Positions 1 to 6,413 of a stretch of DNA of 16,812 nucleotides are shown here, piece by piece. The notes below the pieces were generated by a model that was given only the letters and a program-made list of their open reading frames with translations, did no database searches and was not told the origin of the DNA. The number at the start of each line of letters is the position of its first letter. Positions within the stretch are counted from its first letter, which is position 1. The stretch lies in assembly GCA_002319925.1 (NCBI GenBank), contig DCFP01000143.1, positions 4,077-20,888 of the forward strand, read 5' to 3'. The DNA comes from Holophagaceae bacterium UBA1801. GTDB taxonomy: Bacteria > Acidobacteriota > Holophagae > Holophagales > Holophagaceae. Both the position numbers and the translations under genes were made by a program.

Positions 1-1432
1 GGTTCGTCACCTCGTGGTGGAACTGGATTTCGGGCACCTTGATGGTCGTCCCGAGGGCCTTGGGGCAGCGATCCGCCTGGGCTTGTTTCAGCTCGGCGAA
101 CTTGATGGCTTCCTGTTCTCCAAGCAGTTCCGTGGCCACCCTTGACGACTTGAAGATCCTGATGGCGTCGTAGATGTTGTCGGGAAGGAATCGCGTACGG
201 CTCCTCTTGGCCTCATCGGAGGCAGCGGAGGTCGGACCCTCCAGCGCGATGTAGAGCAGGGAATAGAACACCATGTAAGGGTTCACATCGGGCGCGACGG
301 AGCGCACTTCGATCCGGGCGCTCTTCGCATTCCCGGCAGGGATACGAACCATGGCGCCCCGGTTATTCGCCGAGGCTTTGATCTGGTTCGGGGCTTCGAA
401 ATGAGGATCCAGACGGCGATAGGCGTTCACAGAAGGATTGAGGATGAGACATAGATCCGGAGCGTTCGTGAGGATCCGATCGATGGCATCCCATCCTTCC
501 TTGGAGAGATTGTCCTGGCCATTGGCGTCCCAGAACAGGTTCGCCCCCGCCTTGGACAAGGAGAGATTCGAGTGCATGCCACTGCCGTTGATGCCCGTGA
601 GAGGCTTGGGCAGGAAGGAAGCCGTCATGTCCATCTTGGCTGCCACCTGACGGCAGAGGAGCTTGTAGAGCTGCACTTGATCCGCGGTGATCAGTGCGTC
701 GGCGTAATTGAAGTTCATTTCGAACTGACTCGGTGCCACTTCGGGGTGGTCCTTCTCGTTTCCGAACCCCATGGCTCGTTGCACCTCGGCCGCCGTATCG
801 ATGAACTGGCGCAAGGCATCGCCGGGAAGGGAGTGATAGTACCCACCGGTGGAAACGCACTCGAAGCGTCCCGTCTCGTTGTAACGTCTTTCTGCGTCAC
901 GGCCCTGGAAGAGAAAGCCCTCGATCTCAGGCGCGAAGTAGGCTGTGATTTTCTGCTGCTTGAGGAGCTGATCCGTGTATTTGCGCAGGCGGCCTCTCAT
1001 GTCGGCTGGGTAAGGTGTGCCGTCACGATCGAGCACTTCGGCGAACACGAGAACCTTCCCTGGTCCGAACACATCGGCAGGCAGCCAGTAGAAGGCCGAC
1101 CAGTCGAGAGCCAAGCGGAGATCTGATTCCTGCTGGGCCGTGAAACCGCGGATGGAGGAACCATCGAAGGTCAGGTTTCCTTCGGACTGGAGCAGGTATT
1201 TCTTGTCGTAATCCAGCATGTGCAGCCGGCCCTCGAGGTCGGAAAAGCACACCGTAACGGCCTTGAGCCTTCGCTCATCCGTCAGGTACTTGAGCCGGGT
1301 TTCCCGAAGGGTCTCAATAGGCACTCGATCCATTCGGGCCTTCTTAGCTTCAAGGTTCATTTCCTCAAGCTGATCGTAAGGAATTTCAAGAAATGTCCTC
1401 AATGGGGTTACGGCCGCGTCTGGGTTGCCCAT
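1..1432 (-). CDS. glnA: Glutamine synthetase, class I (3' end beyond window)
   Basis: Condenses glutamate and ammonia to glutamine using ATP in the cytoplasm; the main ammonium-assimilation enzyme. I translated 477 codons from ATG 1432 with no stop before the window edge. Visible GS landmarks are DGSS in the beta-grasp domain, APEIEGFLF, GINGSGMHSNLSL (ATP/ammonium site), NPSVNAYRRL and an RIPAG segment followed by ARIEVRSVAPDVNPY. The start is supported by AAGGAGG a few bases upstream. The protein is longer than the usual 440-470 residues; roughly 25-30 extra residues precede the part that aligns with typical GSI N-termini. A tyrosine in LPDNIYDAI sits where GSI-beta enzymes have the adenylylated NLYDLPPEE tyrosine, but the surrounding sequence is unlike that site, so adenylylation control is doubtful. 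Monocistronic as far as visible. Confidence 0.95.
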   Translation of the reverse strand, partial: MGNPDAAVTPLRTFLEIPYDQLEEMNLEAKKARMDRVPIETLRETRLKYLTDERRLKAVTVCFSDLEGRLHMLDYDKKYLLQSEGNLTFDGSSIRGFTAQQESDLRLALDWSAFYWLPADVFGPGKVLVFAEVLDRDGTPYPADMRGRLRKYTDQLLKQQKITAYFAPEIEGFLFQGRDAERRYNETGRFECVSTGGYYHSLPGDALRQFIDTAAEVQRAMGFGNEKDHPEVAPSQFEMNFNYADALITADQVQLYKLLCRQVAAKMDMTASFLPKPLTGINGSGMHSNLSLSKAGANLFWDANGQDNLSKEGWDAIDRILTNAPDLCLILNPSVNAYRRLDPHFEAPNQIKASANNRGAMVRIPAGNAKSARIEVRSVAPDVNPYMVFYSLLYIALEGPTSAASDEAKRSRTRFLPDNIYDAIRIFKSSRVATELLGEQEAIKFAELKQAQADRCPKALGTTIKVPEIQFHHEVTN

Positions 1433-1560
1433 CGGTTCCTCCTTGGTTGATGACTTGATTCAATCTACACCATTAGATTAAACATGGAAAGTTTTATCAT
1501 AATTTTTTTAAAATTATTTTTTATATGCATCGTGTTTTGATATATAAAAATCAACCTCTC
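1433..1560 (-). promoter_or_regulatory. AT-rich glnA leader and promoter region
   Basis: This stretch is strikingly AT-rich for the window, especially 1475-1555, and precedes glnA on the minus strand, so it most likely holds the glnA promoter. A TATGAT-like -10 candidate can be read on the minus strand near 1493-1500 but has no convincing -35. A small dyad, AATCTA-N6-TAGATT (1462-1479), lies between it and the Shine-Dalgarno and could be an operator or leader hairpin. I found no sigma-54 GG/GC element. The promoter call is positional; the exact elements are uncertain. Confidence 0.45.
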
Positions 1561-1565
1561 CTCAA

Positions 1566-1605
1566 ATGCACCAGAGCCGGATGAAAGCATCCGGCTCTGG
1601 TGCAT
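1566..1605 (-). terminator. Perfect 18 bp hairpin, probable terminator after hydG
   Basis: The arms 1566-1583 and 1588-1605 are perfectly complementary with a 4-base loop (AAAG). The hairpin begins about 30 bases beyond the hydG stop codon on the minus strand and precedes the glnA promoter region, a natural terminator position. Only three T's follow the stem on the minus strand, so it is not a canonical U-tract terminator. Confidence 0.7.
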
Positions 1606-1633
1606 TGCAATTCCATTGCTGGCGTTGAATCGC

Positions 1634-3064
1634 TCAGAATCTCAGGTCGCGCTCGCCGTCCTTGATCCGCTGGAGGTAGCGCTCCGTCACTTCCCTGGCC
1701 TTGGCGTTGGTGATGCTGGCAAGCTCCTTGGCGATGACCCCTTCGCCCATGTTCCGGAGTTCAACGTCGCCATAGTCCTCGATGTACTCCTGAAGGGTGA
1801 GCAGGGCGTTGGGCTGGCAGACGTTGGCGATCTGGCCGCTCTTGGCCAGCCGCATGAAACGGTCCCCCGTCCGTCCTTCGCGGTAACAGGCCGTGCAGTA
1901 GCTGGGGATGTAGCCATCCTTCAGCAGGTCCTTGAGCACTTCAATGGGCGAGCGGTGATCTTCGGGCTGGAACTGCGGCACGACATCCTCGAAGCCCAGC
2001 TTGTGGGTATGGGCATAGCCGCCCACTCCGGTGCAGGATCCTGCGCTCACCTGCGAAATGCCCACGGCGATCACTTCATCACGATAACCCATGGGCTCCC
2101 GCGTGGAGAGGATCATGCCTGCATAAGGCGCTGCCAGACGCAGGACGGCCACGATCTTCTTGAAATCGTCGTCGGAAACAAGATACGGATAGTCCTGGGC
2201 ATTCACTCCTTCAGCCGCGCGGATTCTGGGAACCGACAGAGTGTGCGGACCCACACCCAGCGCGGCTTCCAGGTGCTCCGCGTGCATCAGCATGCCCACA
2301 GTGTCGTATCTCCAGTCATAGAGGCCGAAGAGCGCGCCCACGCCTACGTCGTCGATGCCCGCTTGCATGGCCCGGTCGTGGGCCTGGGTATGCCACTCGT
2401 AGTTCCGCTTGGGACCGCCTTTATGCACGGCCAAGTATGTCGGCTTGTGGTAGGTCTCCTGGAACAGGATGTAGGTGCCGATGCCGGCTTCTTTCAGTTT
2501 CTGGTAGTCCTCGACCGTCGTGGCGGCGATGTTCACATTCACGCGCCGGATCACACCGTTCTCGAATTTCAGGCTGTAGATGGTCTTGATGCATTCCAGG
2601 ACATAGTCGATCGGGCAGTTGACGGGATCCTCCCCCACTTCCAACGCCAGTCGCTTGTGTCCGAGGCTTTCCAGCACCCGCACCTCTTCGGCCAGCTCTT
2701 CCTGGGTCAGCTTGCGGCGTCCGATTTTGTTATCGCAGTTGTAGCCGCAATAGGAACAGCGGTTCACACAGTAGTCCGAGAGGTATAGCGGCGCGAACAT
2801 GACAATACGGCGCCCGTAGATGCGCTCCTTGATGCGGCGCGCCAAACCATAGACTTCCGCCAGGATCTCAGGATCATCCACATTGAGCAGTACAGCGGCG
2901 TCCCGATGCGTCAGCCCCGCATAGGTCGAGGCCTTGTCGAGGATGCCCCGAACAATACCCGGATCCTGGGCTCGCACCCTGGCTTCTTCCAGCGAGGCGA
3001 GGATCTCGCCGTGATGGATGAATATATTCGCATCCATCGATTTTGGATCATAGGCCGTCATCAT
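1634..3064 (-). CDS. hydG: [FeFe]-hydrogenase maturase HydG (radical SAM tyrosine lyase)
   Basis: HydG cleaves tyrosine with SAM chemistry to p-cresol, CO and cyanide and delivers an Fe(CO)2(CN) unit for the hydrogenase H-cluster; cytoplasmic. The 476 residues match the family length. The radical SAM motif CX3CX2C is C99, C103, C106 (CVNRCSYC). The C-terminal auxiliary-cluster motif CX2CX22C, which separates HydG from ThiH, is C390, C393, C416. The gene overlaps the upstream regulator gene by 4 bases (ATGA), implying translational coupling. The start is ambiguous: AAGGAGG lies one base before the first ATG (3064) and four before a second in-frame ATG (3061), so the second may be used. HydE, HydF and the hydrogenase are not in the window. 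Confidence 0.96.
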   Translation of the reverse strand: MMTAYDPKSMDANIFIHHGEILASLEEARVRAQDPGIVRGILDKASTYAGLTHRDAAVLLNVDDPEILAEVYGLARRIKERIYGRRIVMFAPLYLSDYCVNRCSYCGYNCDNKIGRRKLTQEELAEEVRVLESLGHKRLALEVGEDPVNCPIDYVLECIKTIYSLKFENGVIRRVNVNIAATTVEDYQKLKEAGIGTYILFQETYHKPTYLAVHKGGPKRNYEWHTQAHDRAMQAGIDDVGVGALFGLYDWRYDTVGMLMHAEHLEAALGVGPHTLSVPRIRAAEGVNAQDYPYLVSDDDFKKIVAVLRLAAPYAGMILSTREPMGYRDEVIAVGISQVSAGSCTGVGGYAHTHKLGFEDVVPQFQPEDHRSPIEVLKDLLKDGYIPSYCTACYREGRTGDRFMRLAKSGQIANVCQPNALLTLQEYIEDYGDVELRNMGEGVIAKELASITNAKAREVTERYLQRIKDGERDLRF

Positions 3065-3342
3065 GCCTCCTTGGCGGTTCCGGGTGCTGTTGAATGGGCA
3101 TCTCTCGTCAGCGCCGTCTTGACCAGCGTGTCGTGGATGCGCCCCAGGCGCCCCGTCAGGGCGCTGATTTCATCCGTGCTGCCATCGACGATCAGGGATA
3201 GCACCGAGACTCCGCGTTCCCTATGTGGGATGCCCATGCGGCCGATGATGATCCCGGAGAAATCGTGCAGAACGGCATTGATCTCCGTCGCGGCCGTAAG
3301 ATTCTCCACGACGATACCGACGACCCCCAATCGCTTCTGCAT
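3061..3342 (-). CDS. TM1266-type iron-only hydrogenase system regulator (ACT/NikR-like)
   Basis: Small ACT-like protein of 93 residues, of the family annotated as putative iron-only hydrogenase system regulator (TM1266 type), typically encoded with hyd maturation genes; its ligand is not known. Visible signature: MQKRLGVVGIVVENL, then HDFSGIIIGRMGIPH, then GVSVLSLIVDGSTDEISALTGRLGRI, a beta-alpha-beta-beta-alpha ACT-like pattern. I chose ATG 3342 because AGGAG lies seven bases upstream and the family starts this way; the frame is open further upstream but the added residues look non-coding. The C-terminus (about 15 residues) is low-complexity. Probable cotranscription with hydG through a 4-base overlap suggests a linked role in hydrogenase maturation or its control. 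It has no DNA-binding domain of its own, so direct transcriptional action is unproven. Confidence 0.88.
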   Translation of the reverse strand: MQKRLGVVGIVVENLTAATEINAVLHDFSGIIIGRMGIPHRERGVSVLSLIVDGSTDEISALTGRLGRIHDTLVKTALTRDAHSTAPGTAKEA

Positions 3343-3543
3343 GCAGCACTCCTGTCCACGGTCCGAATCGCGGGCATGGCCCGACCGGAAGGAAGTGCAT
3401 CGCATTTGCGCCTCTTTCCGCTCAGGTCCAGGGAGCTTCGCGGTCGGAATGTTGTTTCACCATGTCCAGCTCCGGAATGAATCCCGGGGCTCGACAATTC
3501 CTATGATCCTCTGCGACAAAGAAGCCGTCAATCGCAGAAATGA
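3343..3543 (-). promoter_or_regulatory. Intergenic region carrying the probable hydrogenase-operon promoter
   Basis: About 200 bases separate the small ORF (ending at 3544) from the regulator gene, long enough for a promoter for regulator-hydG. A TTGACG -35-like hexamer reads on the minus strand at 3531-3526, with a poor ATCATA -10-like match near 3507-3502. I saw no FNR-type TTGAT-N4-ATCAA box and no strong hairpin. Only the location is reasonably supported. Confidence 0.3.
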
Positions 3544-3711
3544 TCAGGCTTGTACGTCAATGTTTCTTCCTACAGGGTCTTCTGCGTTCCGGGGTGTTTC
3601 GGGCGTGACTGCTTCAGGTGGGAGCTGTGGTTTCATGTTGGCTGGATGGGTTTGCTGATGGGGTTGCATCAGGCGGGCCGGGGCCTGGACCGCTGCGTTG
3701 ACCTGCATCAT
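3544..3711 (-). CDS. Small YjfB-like protein (54-55 aa), unrecognised
   Basis: Not a named gene. The minus-strand frame starts with two consecutive ATGs (3711 and 3708) and stops with TGA at 3546-3544. AGGAG overlaps the TAG stop of the upstream yjfB-like gene, placed 2 bases before the first ATG and 5 before the second, so the second is the likelier start and translation is probably coupled. The middle is rich in Pro and Gln (APARLMQPHQQTHPAN, PQLPPEAVTPETPRN). The last nine residues, VGRNIDVQA, nearly match the end of its neighbour, VGRNLDVKA. I infer a diverged tandem paralogue or partner of the YjfB-like motility protein whose N-terminal helices were lost or replaced. Good ribosome site, tight spacing and the shared tail support a real gene; function is unknown. 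Confidence 0.6.
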   Translation of the reverse strand: MMQVNAAVQAPARLMQPHQQTHPANMKPQLPPEAVTPETPRNAEDPVGRNIDVQA

Positions 3712-3716
3712 CACTC

Positions 3717-3899
3717 CTACGCCTTCACATCCAGATTACGGCCCACGCCTGCGGCCTGATCCATCATCTTCACGAGCATGGCACCCTGGATGGCTTCAGT
3801 ATCCAGGATTTTCCTCATCACCATGGCACCGGCTGGTCCCTGGGCGTCATTGGACTGGGAAACGGGCATGGAAGCGGAAGAAACGGCAGAGATATCCAT
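3717..3899 (-). CDS. YjfB-like putative motility protein
   Basis: A 60-residue protein with the YjfB_motility pattern: MDIS start, a helical middle with MRKILDTEAIQGAMLVKMM, a short glycine-containing linker, and a C-terminal GxNxDV motif (VGRNLDVKA). B. subtilis YjfB belongs to the motility sigma-factor regulon; the molecular role is not established. The start ATG 3899 has GGAG five bases upstream. It follows csrA by 18 bases and precedes the small related ORF by 5 bases, placing it in the fliW-csrA flagellar module. No signal peptide or membrane segment is seen. Confidence 0.8.
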   Translation of the reverse strand: MDISAVSSASMPVSQSNDAQGPAGAMVMRKILDTEAIQGAMLVKMMDQAAGVGRNLDVKA

Positions 3900-3917
3900 A
3901 GAGACTCCGACGTACTT

Positions 3918-4178
3918 CTATCGGTCTTTCAGCGTCCGCACTTTAGGCATCCTCGAACGCAGCAGGGCCGCGGCATCCTGGATAGCAGGCTGGGACTGGG
4001 CTGAGGCTGCCCGATTGGCCTCGGCGATGGCTTCGAACACTTCCCGGCGATGGACCTCCACTTCCTTCGGGGCAGAAATTCCCAGACGCACGCCATCCTT
4101 GGTGATTCCGGTGACCACCACTTCGATCCGCCCGTCAATGATGATGGATTGATCGACCTTCCGCGTGATGACGAGCAT
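3918..4178 (-). CDS. csrA: Translational regulator CsrA
   Basis: Dimeric RNA-binding protein that recognises GGA motifs, often in hairpin loops over ribosome-binding sites, and represses or stabilises mRNAs; in flagellated Gram-positives and others it controls flagellin and is titrated by FliW. The start MLVITRKVDQSIIID is diagnostic, the RNA-contact residues R6 and R44 (VHRREVF) are present, and GVRLGISAPKEVEVHR follows the family. At 86 residues it carries a C-terminal helix/tail extension beyond the approximately 60-residue E. coli core, resembling the longer CsrA of FliW-containing bacteria, where the extension takes part in FliW binding. It lies directly after fliW (135-base leader) and before yjfB. 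The leader holds several GGA triplets and a strong hairpin, so autoregulation is plausible. Confidence 0.96.
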   Translation of the reverse strand: MLVITRKVDQSIIIDGRIEVVVTGITKDGVRLGISAPKEVEVHRREVFEAIAEANRAASAQSQPAIQDAAALLRSRMPKVRTLKDR

Positions 4179-4313
4179 CCTTCAAGGTCCTTTCATGCAG
4201 GTCCGGGAAGTTGAGGAACCGCGTCAAAATCAACTGTGCAGTCCAGTTGATTTTGCTTCGGCTCCTTAAGCCGGTGGTGAGACTGACGGTTCAAAATATT
4301 TGGACACGACGGC
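4179..4313 (-). promoter_or_regulatory. csrA leader with strong hairpin and GGA motifs
   Basis: Between fliW and csrA a perfect 12 bp hairpin is formed by 4225-4236 and 4244-4255 with a 7-base loop. On the minus strand (csrA sense) the base of the loop reads CTGGACTG, i.e. a GGA at 4244-4242, as in CsrA targets. Further GGA triplets lie at 4204-4202, at 4190-4188 inside the AAAGGA Shine-Dalgarno, and at 4180-4178 overlapping the start codon. The layout fits CsrA autorepression; the hairpin could alternatively terminate or attenuate the fliW transcript. The hairpin is directly seen; its function is inferred. Confidence 0.5.
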
Positions 4314-5102
4314 TTATTTCTCCGGTCGATCCTTAATGATGGGGTATTTCAGCGGGAATTTTTCGGTATTCAGCACGACCTGCCGCGCTTCCTTGGTCCG
4401 GGCGTTGATCACGAGCGGGCCCGCCAGGTTTGCCGTCATCTTGCGCGGGTCCTGGGGTATGACCACTAGGGCTAGTACGAGCGCATCTTCCGGTTTCTCG
4501 AGCGCGAGGGCCTTGGCTTCCTCATCGCTGAGCGGGAATTCGTAATCCATCTTGATGGCGGCCACATCGATGCAGGTGAAGGAGATCTCCGGCTGCTCGA
4601 TGGACTGCAGGAACTTGATGGGATAGCTCCCCATGGGCTCGAAGAGACGGAAGGTGCGGAGATTCGAGAACCCGATGAGGCCCGTCGGGAATGTGACGAT
4701 GACATCCTCGGGGAGCCGGATGATCGGATACTGCAGGGGAAATTCACGACTATCCAGGACGACCTGCCTCCCCTTCATGGTCCGAGTGTTGATGACCAGG
4801 GGCCCCGCCAGATTGGCGGTCATCCGGCGCGGCTCCTCCGGAACCACGATGAGTACGAGCACCAGCGCGTCCTCTGGCTTTTCCAGGGCGAGGAACTTCG
4901 AATCTTCCTCCCCCAGGGGCACTTCGTAATCCATCTTGACGGCCGCGGCATCCATGCAGGCGAAGGAGATGTCCGGTTGTTCCACGGATTGAAGGAAGCG
5001 GAGGGGGTATCCATCACTGGGCTCGAACAACCGGTACTCAGTGTATTTCTCGAATCCAATGAGTCCAGCCGGGAAAGAAACGATGATGTCATCCGGGGAC
5101 AT
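4314..5102 (-). CDS. fliW: Flagellar assembly factor FliW, tandem two-domain form
   Basis: FliW binds CsrA to relieve repression of flagellin translation and also binds flagellin, coupling filament assembly to synthesis. Family members are single-domain proteins of about 130-160 residues; this one has 262 and holds two complete copies. Copy 1 spans residues 1-129 (FPAGLIGFEKY, RLFEP, FLQSVEQPDISF, LEKPEDALVL, NLAGPLVIN, YPII) and copy 2 residues 130-262 (FPTGLIGFSNL and the same landmarks). By hand, about 84 of 127 aligned residues are identical, with no linker. The start at 5102 is set by AGGAG eight bases upstream; the frame is open further upstream, but that part is Gly/Pro/Arg-rich and overlaps the next gene antisense. 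Adjacent csrA fits the known partner relation. No frameshift or stop lies between the copies. Confidence 0.93.
   Translation of the reverse strand: MSPDDIIVSFPAGLIGFEKYTEYRLFEPSDGYPLRFLQSVEQPDISFACMDAAAVKMDYEVPLGEEDSKFLALEKPEDALVLVLIVVPEEPRRMTANLAGPLVINTRTMKGRQVVLDSREFPLQYPIIRLPEDVIVTFPTGLIGFSNLRTFRLFEPMGSYPIKFLQSIEQPEISFTCIDVAAIKMDYEFPLSDEEAKALALEKPEDALVLALVVIPQDPRKMTANLAGPLVINARTKEARQVVLNTEKFPLKYPIIKDRPEK
4317..5099 (-). repeat. In-frame tandem duplication of the FliW domain
   Basis: Codons 2-128 of fliW (about 5099-4719) and codons 130-256 (about 4715-4335) encode the same domain with roughly two thirds identity. The DNA has diverged considerably at third positions, so the duplication is not recent and both copies appear to be under protein-level constraint. 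Confidence 0.85.
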
Positions 5103-5155
5103 AGGTGGCTCCTGACGGCGATACGTACATCGGATCGGCGAGAACCCGGCCCGCG

Positions 5156-6079
5156 TTAATTTTCGTGGATCACAACGTGGTTGGGAATTTCGGCTTCCTC
5201 CCCCAGGATTTCCCAAAGCGTGTCCAGCCGCTTTTTTCGGAAACGGGGATTGGGAATGCACCGCTCCAGCGCCTCCTTGGAACGGGGAGGACGTTCGAGA
5301 CGGGCCAGGATCCAACGGTTTCCCAGCTCCATGACCGCCGCCACATCGCCCTCGTTGCCCCATTTCAAACGGAGTTCCGAAATCTGCTTGGCCTTCTCCT
5401 CCGCCCGGAAGCCCAGTCCCATGGCCCTCACCTTGTCCACGATGGGGTGGCGGTCGGGTTTTCGATAGTGTCGGATGCGATGCATCAACGCCCGCATCTC
5501 CGCAGGCAGGTTCGCGAGGCGGGGACCGATCACCGGATCATGGCGCTTGGCTTCGGCTTCTTCCGCGAGGGCGCGCAGCAAAGGCAGCAGCAGGGTGGCA
5601 TCCCGCGCGGCATAGCTGATCTGGCTCGCCCGCAGGGGGCGGAGCATCCAGTTCGAATCCTGTTCCTCCTTGGGAATGTCGATTCCCAGCTTGAGCCGTG
5701 CCATGGTCTTGAGTCCCGGCTGCGGATAGCCAAGGGCCCGGGCCAGCAGCATGGTGTCCATCACCGAACAGGGCACCACATCGTAAAGACGCTTGAACAC
5801 GATGCCGTCACCCGAAACATCGTGGATGATCCAAGGCACCTCGGCCATGGCCCGGAGTGCAGGTTTTGTCAGACCGTCCAGTGCGATGGGATCCACCAGC
5901 CAAGCCTGGTCATGGGTCGCGATCTGGAGCAGTGCCATCACGCAGTGGTGCACACCCGTGAGGCTGCATTCGATGTCCACGGCCAGCAGATTGGCCTGGA
6001 ACCAGTGGATCATCGCCTCCCCGAGTTTCTCGGGAGAATCGATGAAGGTGATCGGCAAGTCGAAACTGTCTGGCGACAT
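5156..6079 (-). CDS. rnd: RNase D-like 3'-5' exoribonuclease (DEDDy)
   Basis: Predicted 3'-5' exonuclease related to RNase D, which trims tRNA and other small RNA 3' ends. The DEDDy residues are visible: D35 and E37 in VDIEC (motif I), D91 in HDVSGD (motif II), Y156 and D160 in YAARD (motif III), plus the RNase D segment SNWMLRPL at 142-149. The C-terminal half (from about 190) is helical and could hold a diverged HRDC-like domain; I cannot confirm one. The length of 307 is shorter than E. coli RNase D (about 375), which has two HRDC copies. It lies 53 bases upstream of fliW on the same strand, so cotranscription is possible, though no functional link is known. The 64-base gap at its 5' end is shared with the divergent GDT1-like gene. 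Confidence 0.87.
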   Translation of the reverse strand: MSPDSFDLPITFIDSPEKLGEAMIHWFQANLLAVDIECSLTGVHHCVMALLQIATHDQAWLVDPIALDGLTKPALRAMAEVPWIIHDVSGDGIVFKRLYDVVPCSVMDTMLLARALGYPQPGLKTMARLKLGIDIPKEEQDSNWMLRPLRASQISYAARDATLLLPLLRALAEEAEAKRHDPVIGPRLANLPAEMRALMHRIRHYRKPDRHPIVDKVRAMGLGFRAEEKAKQISELRLKWGNEGDVAAVMELGNRWILARLERPPRSKEALERCIPNPRFRKKRLDTLWEILGEEAEIPNHVVIHEN

Positions 6080-6143
6080 CCTCCCAGTTTGCAGGAAAAG
6101 AACCCTCTCAGGGAATCACGTAAACTGGAATGCGGAGATTGTG

Positions 6144-6413
6144 ATGGACAAGGCACTGTTTTGCACCACGCTGACCACCGTCTTTCTGGCGGAACTGGGC
6201 GACAAGACTCAACTGGCCGCCATGACCGCCACGGCGCGCAGCGGAGCGCTGTGGACCGTGTTCTTCGCCGCCTGCACGGCCCTCATCCTGGCCACGGCCA
6301 TTGGTGTCGCCGTGGGCGGGGCGCTGTTCAAATACATACCGGAGCAGTTGGTGAAATACCTCGCGGGCGCCGCGTTCATCGCTGTGGGCGTGTGGGTGAT
6401 GGTGAAAGCCTGA
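6144..6413 (+). CDS. Half-size GDT1/TMEM165 (UPF0016) membrane protein
   Basis: An 89-residue integral membrane protein with one UPF0016 repeat. The ELGDKTQ cation-binding motif is at residues 17-23 in the first of three predicted membrane helices (about 5-29, 36-62 and 70-88). GDT1/TMEM165 proteins and bacterial MneA-type exporters move Mn2+ or Ca2+ and normally contain two such repeats. Half-size bacterial versions are known and are thought to pair as homo- or heterodimers. No second half is adjacent. GGAG lies six bases before ATG 6144; an in-frame GTG at 6141 is closer and less likely. The stop codon abuts the rsmE stop codon on the other strand with no bases between. Confidence 0.85.
   Translation: MDKALFCTTLTTVFLAELGDKTQLAAMTATARSGALWTVFFAACTALILATAIGVAVGGALFKYIPEQLVKYLAGAAFIAVGVWVMVKA

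Noticed and set aside
1616..2788. Long + strand open frame opposite hydG
   Set aside because: It is antisense to a clear hydG with all cluster motifs; composition (His/Val/Asp-rich) and lack of a ribosome site mark it as a GC-driven shadow.
4314..5363. Extended fliW start at 5363 adding 87 residues
   Set aside because: The added part is Gly/Arg/Pro-rich, overlaps the RNase D coding region in another frame and lacks a ribosome site, whereas ATG 5102 has AGGAG and aligns with the family start.
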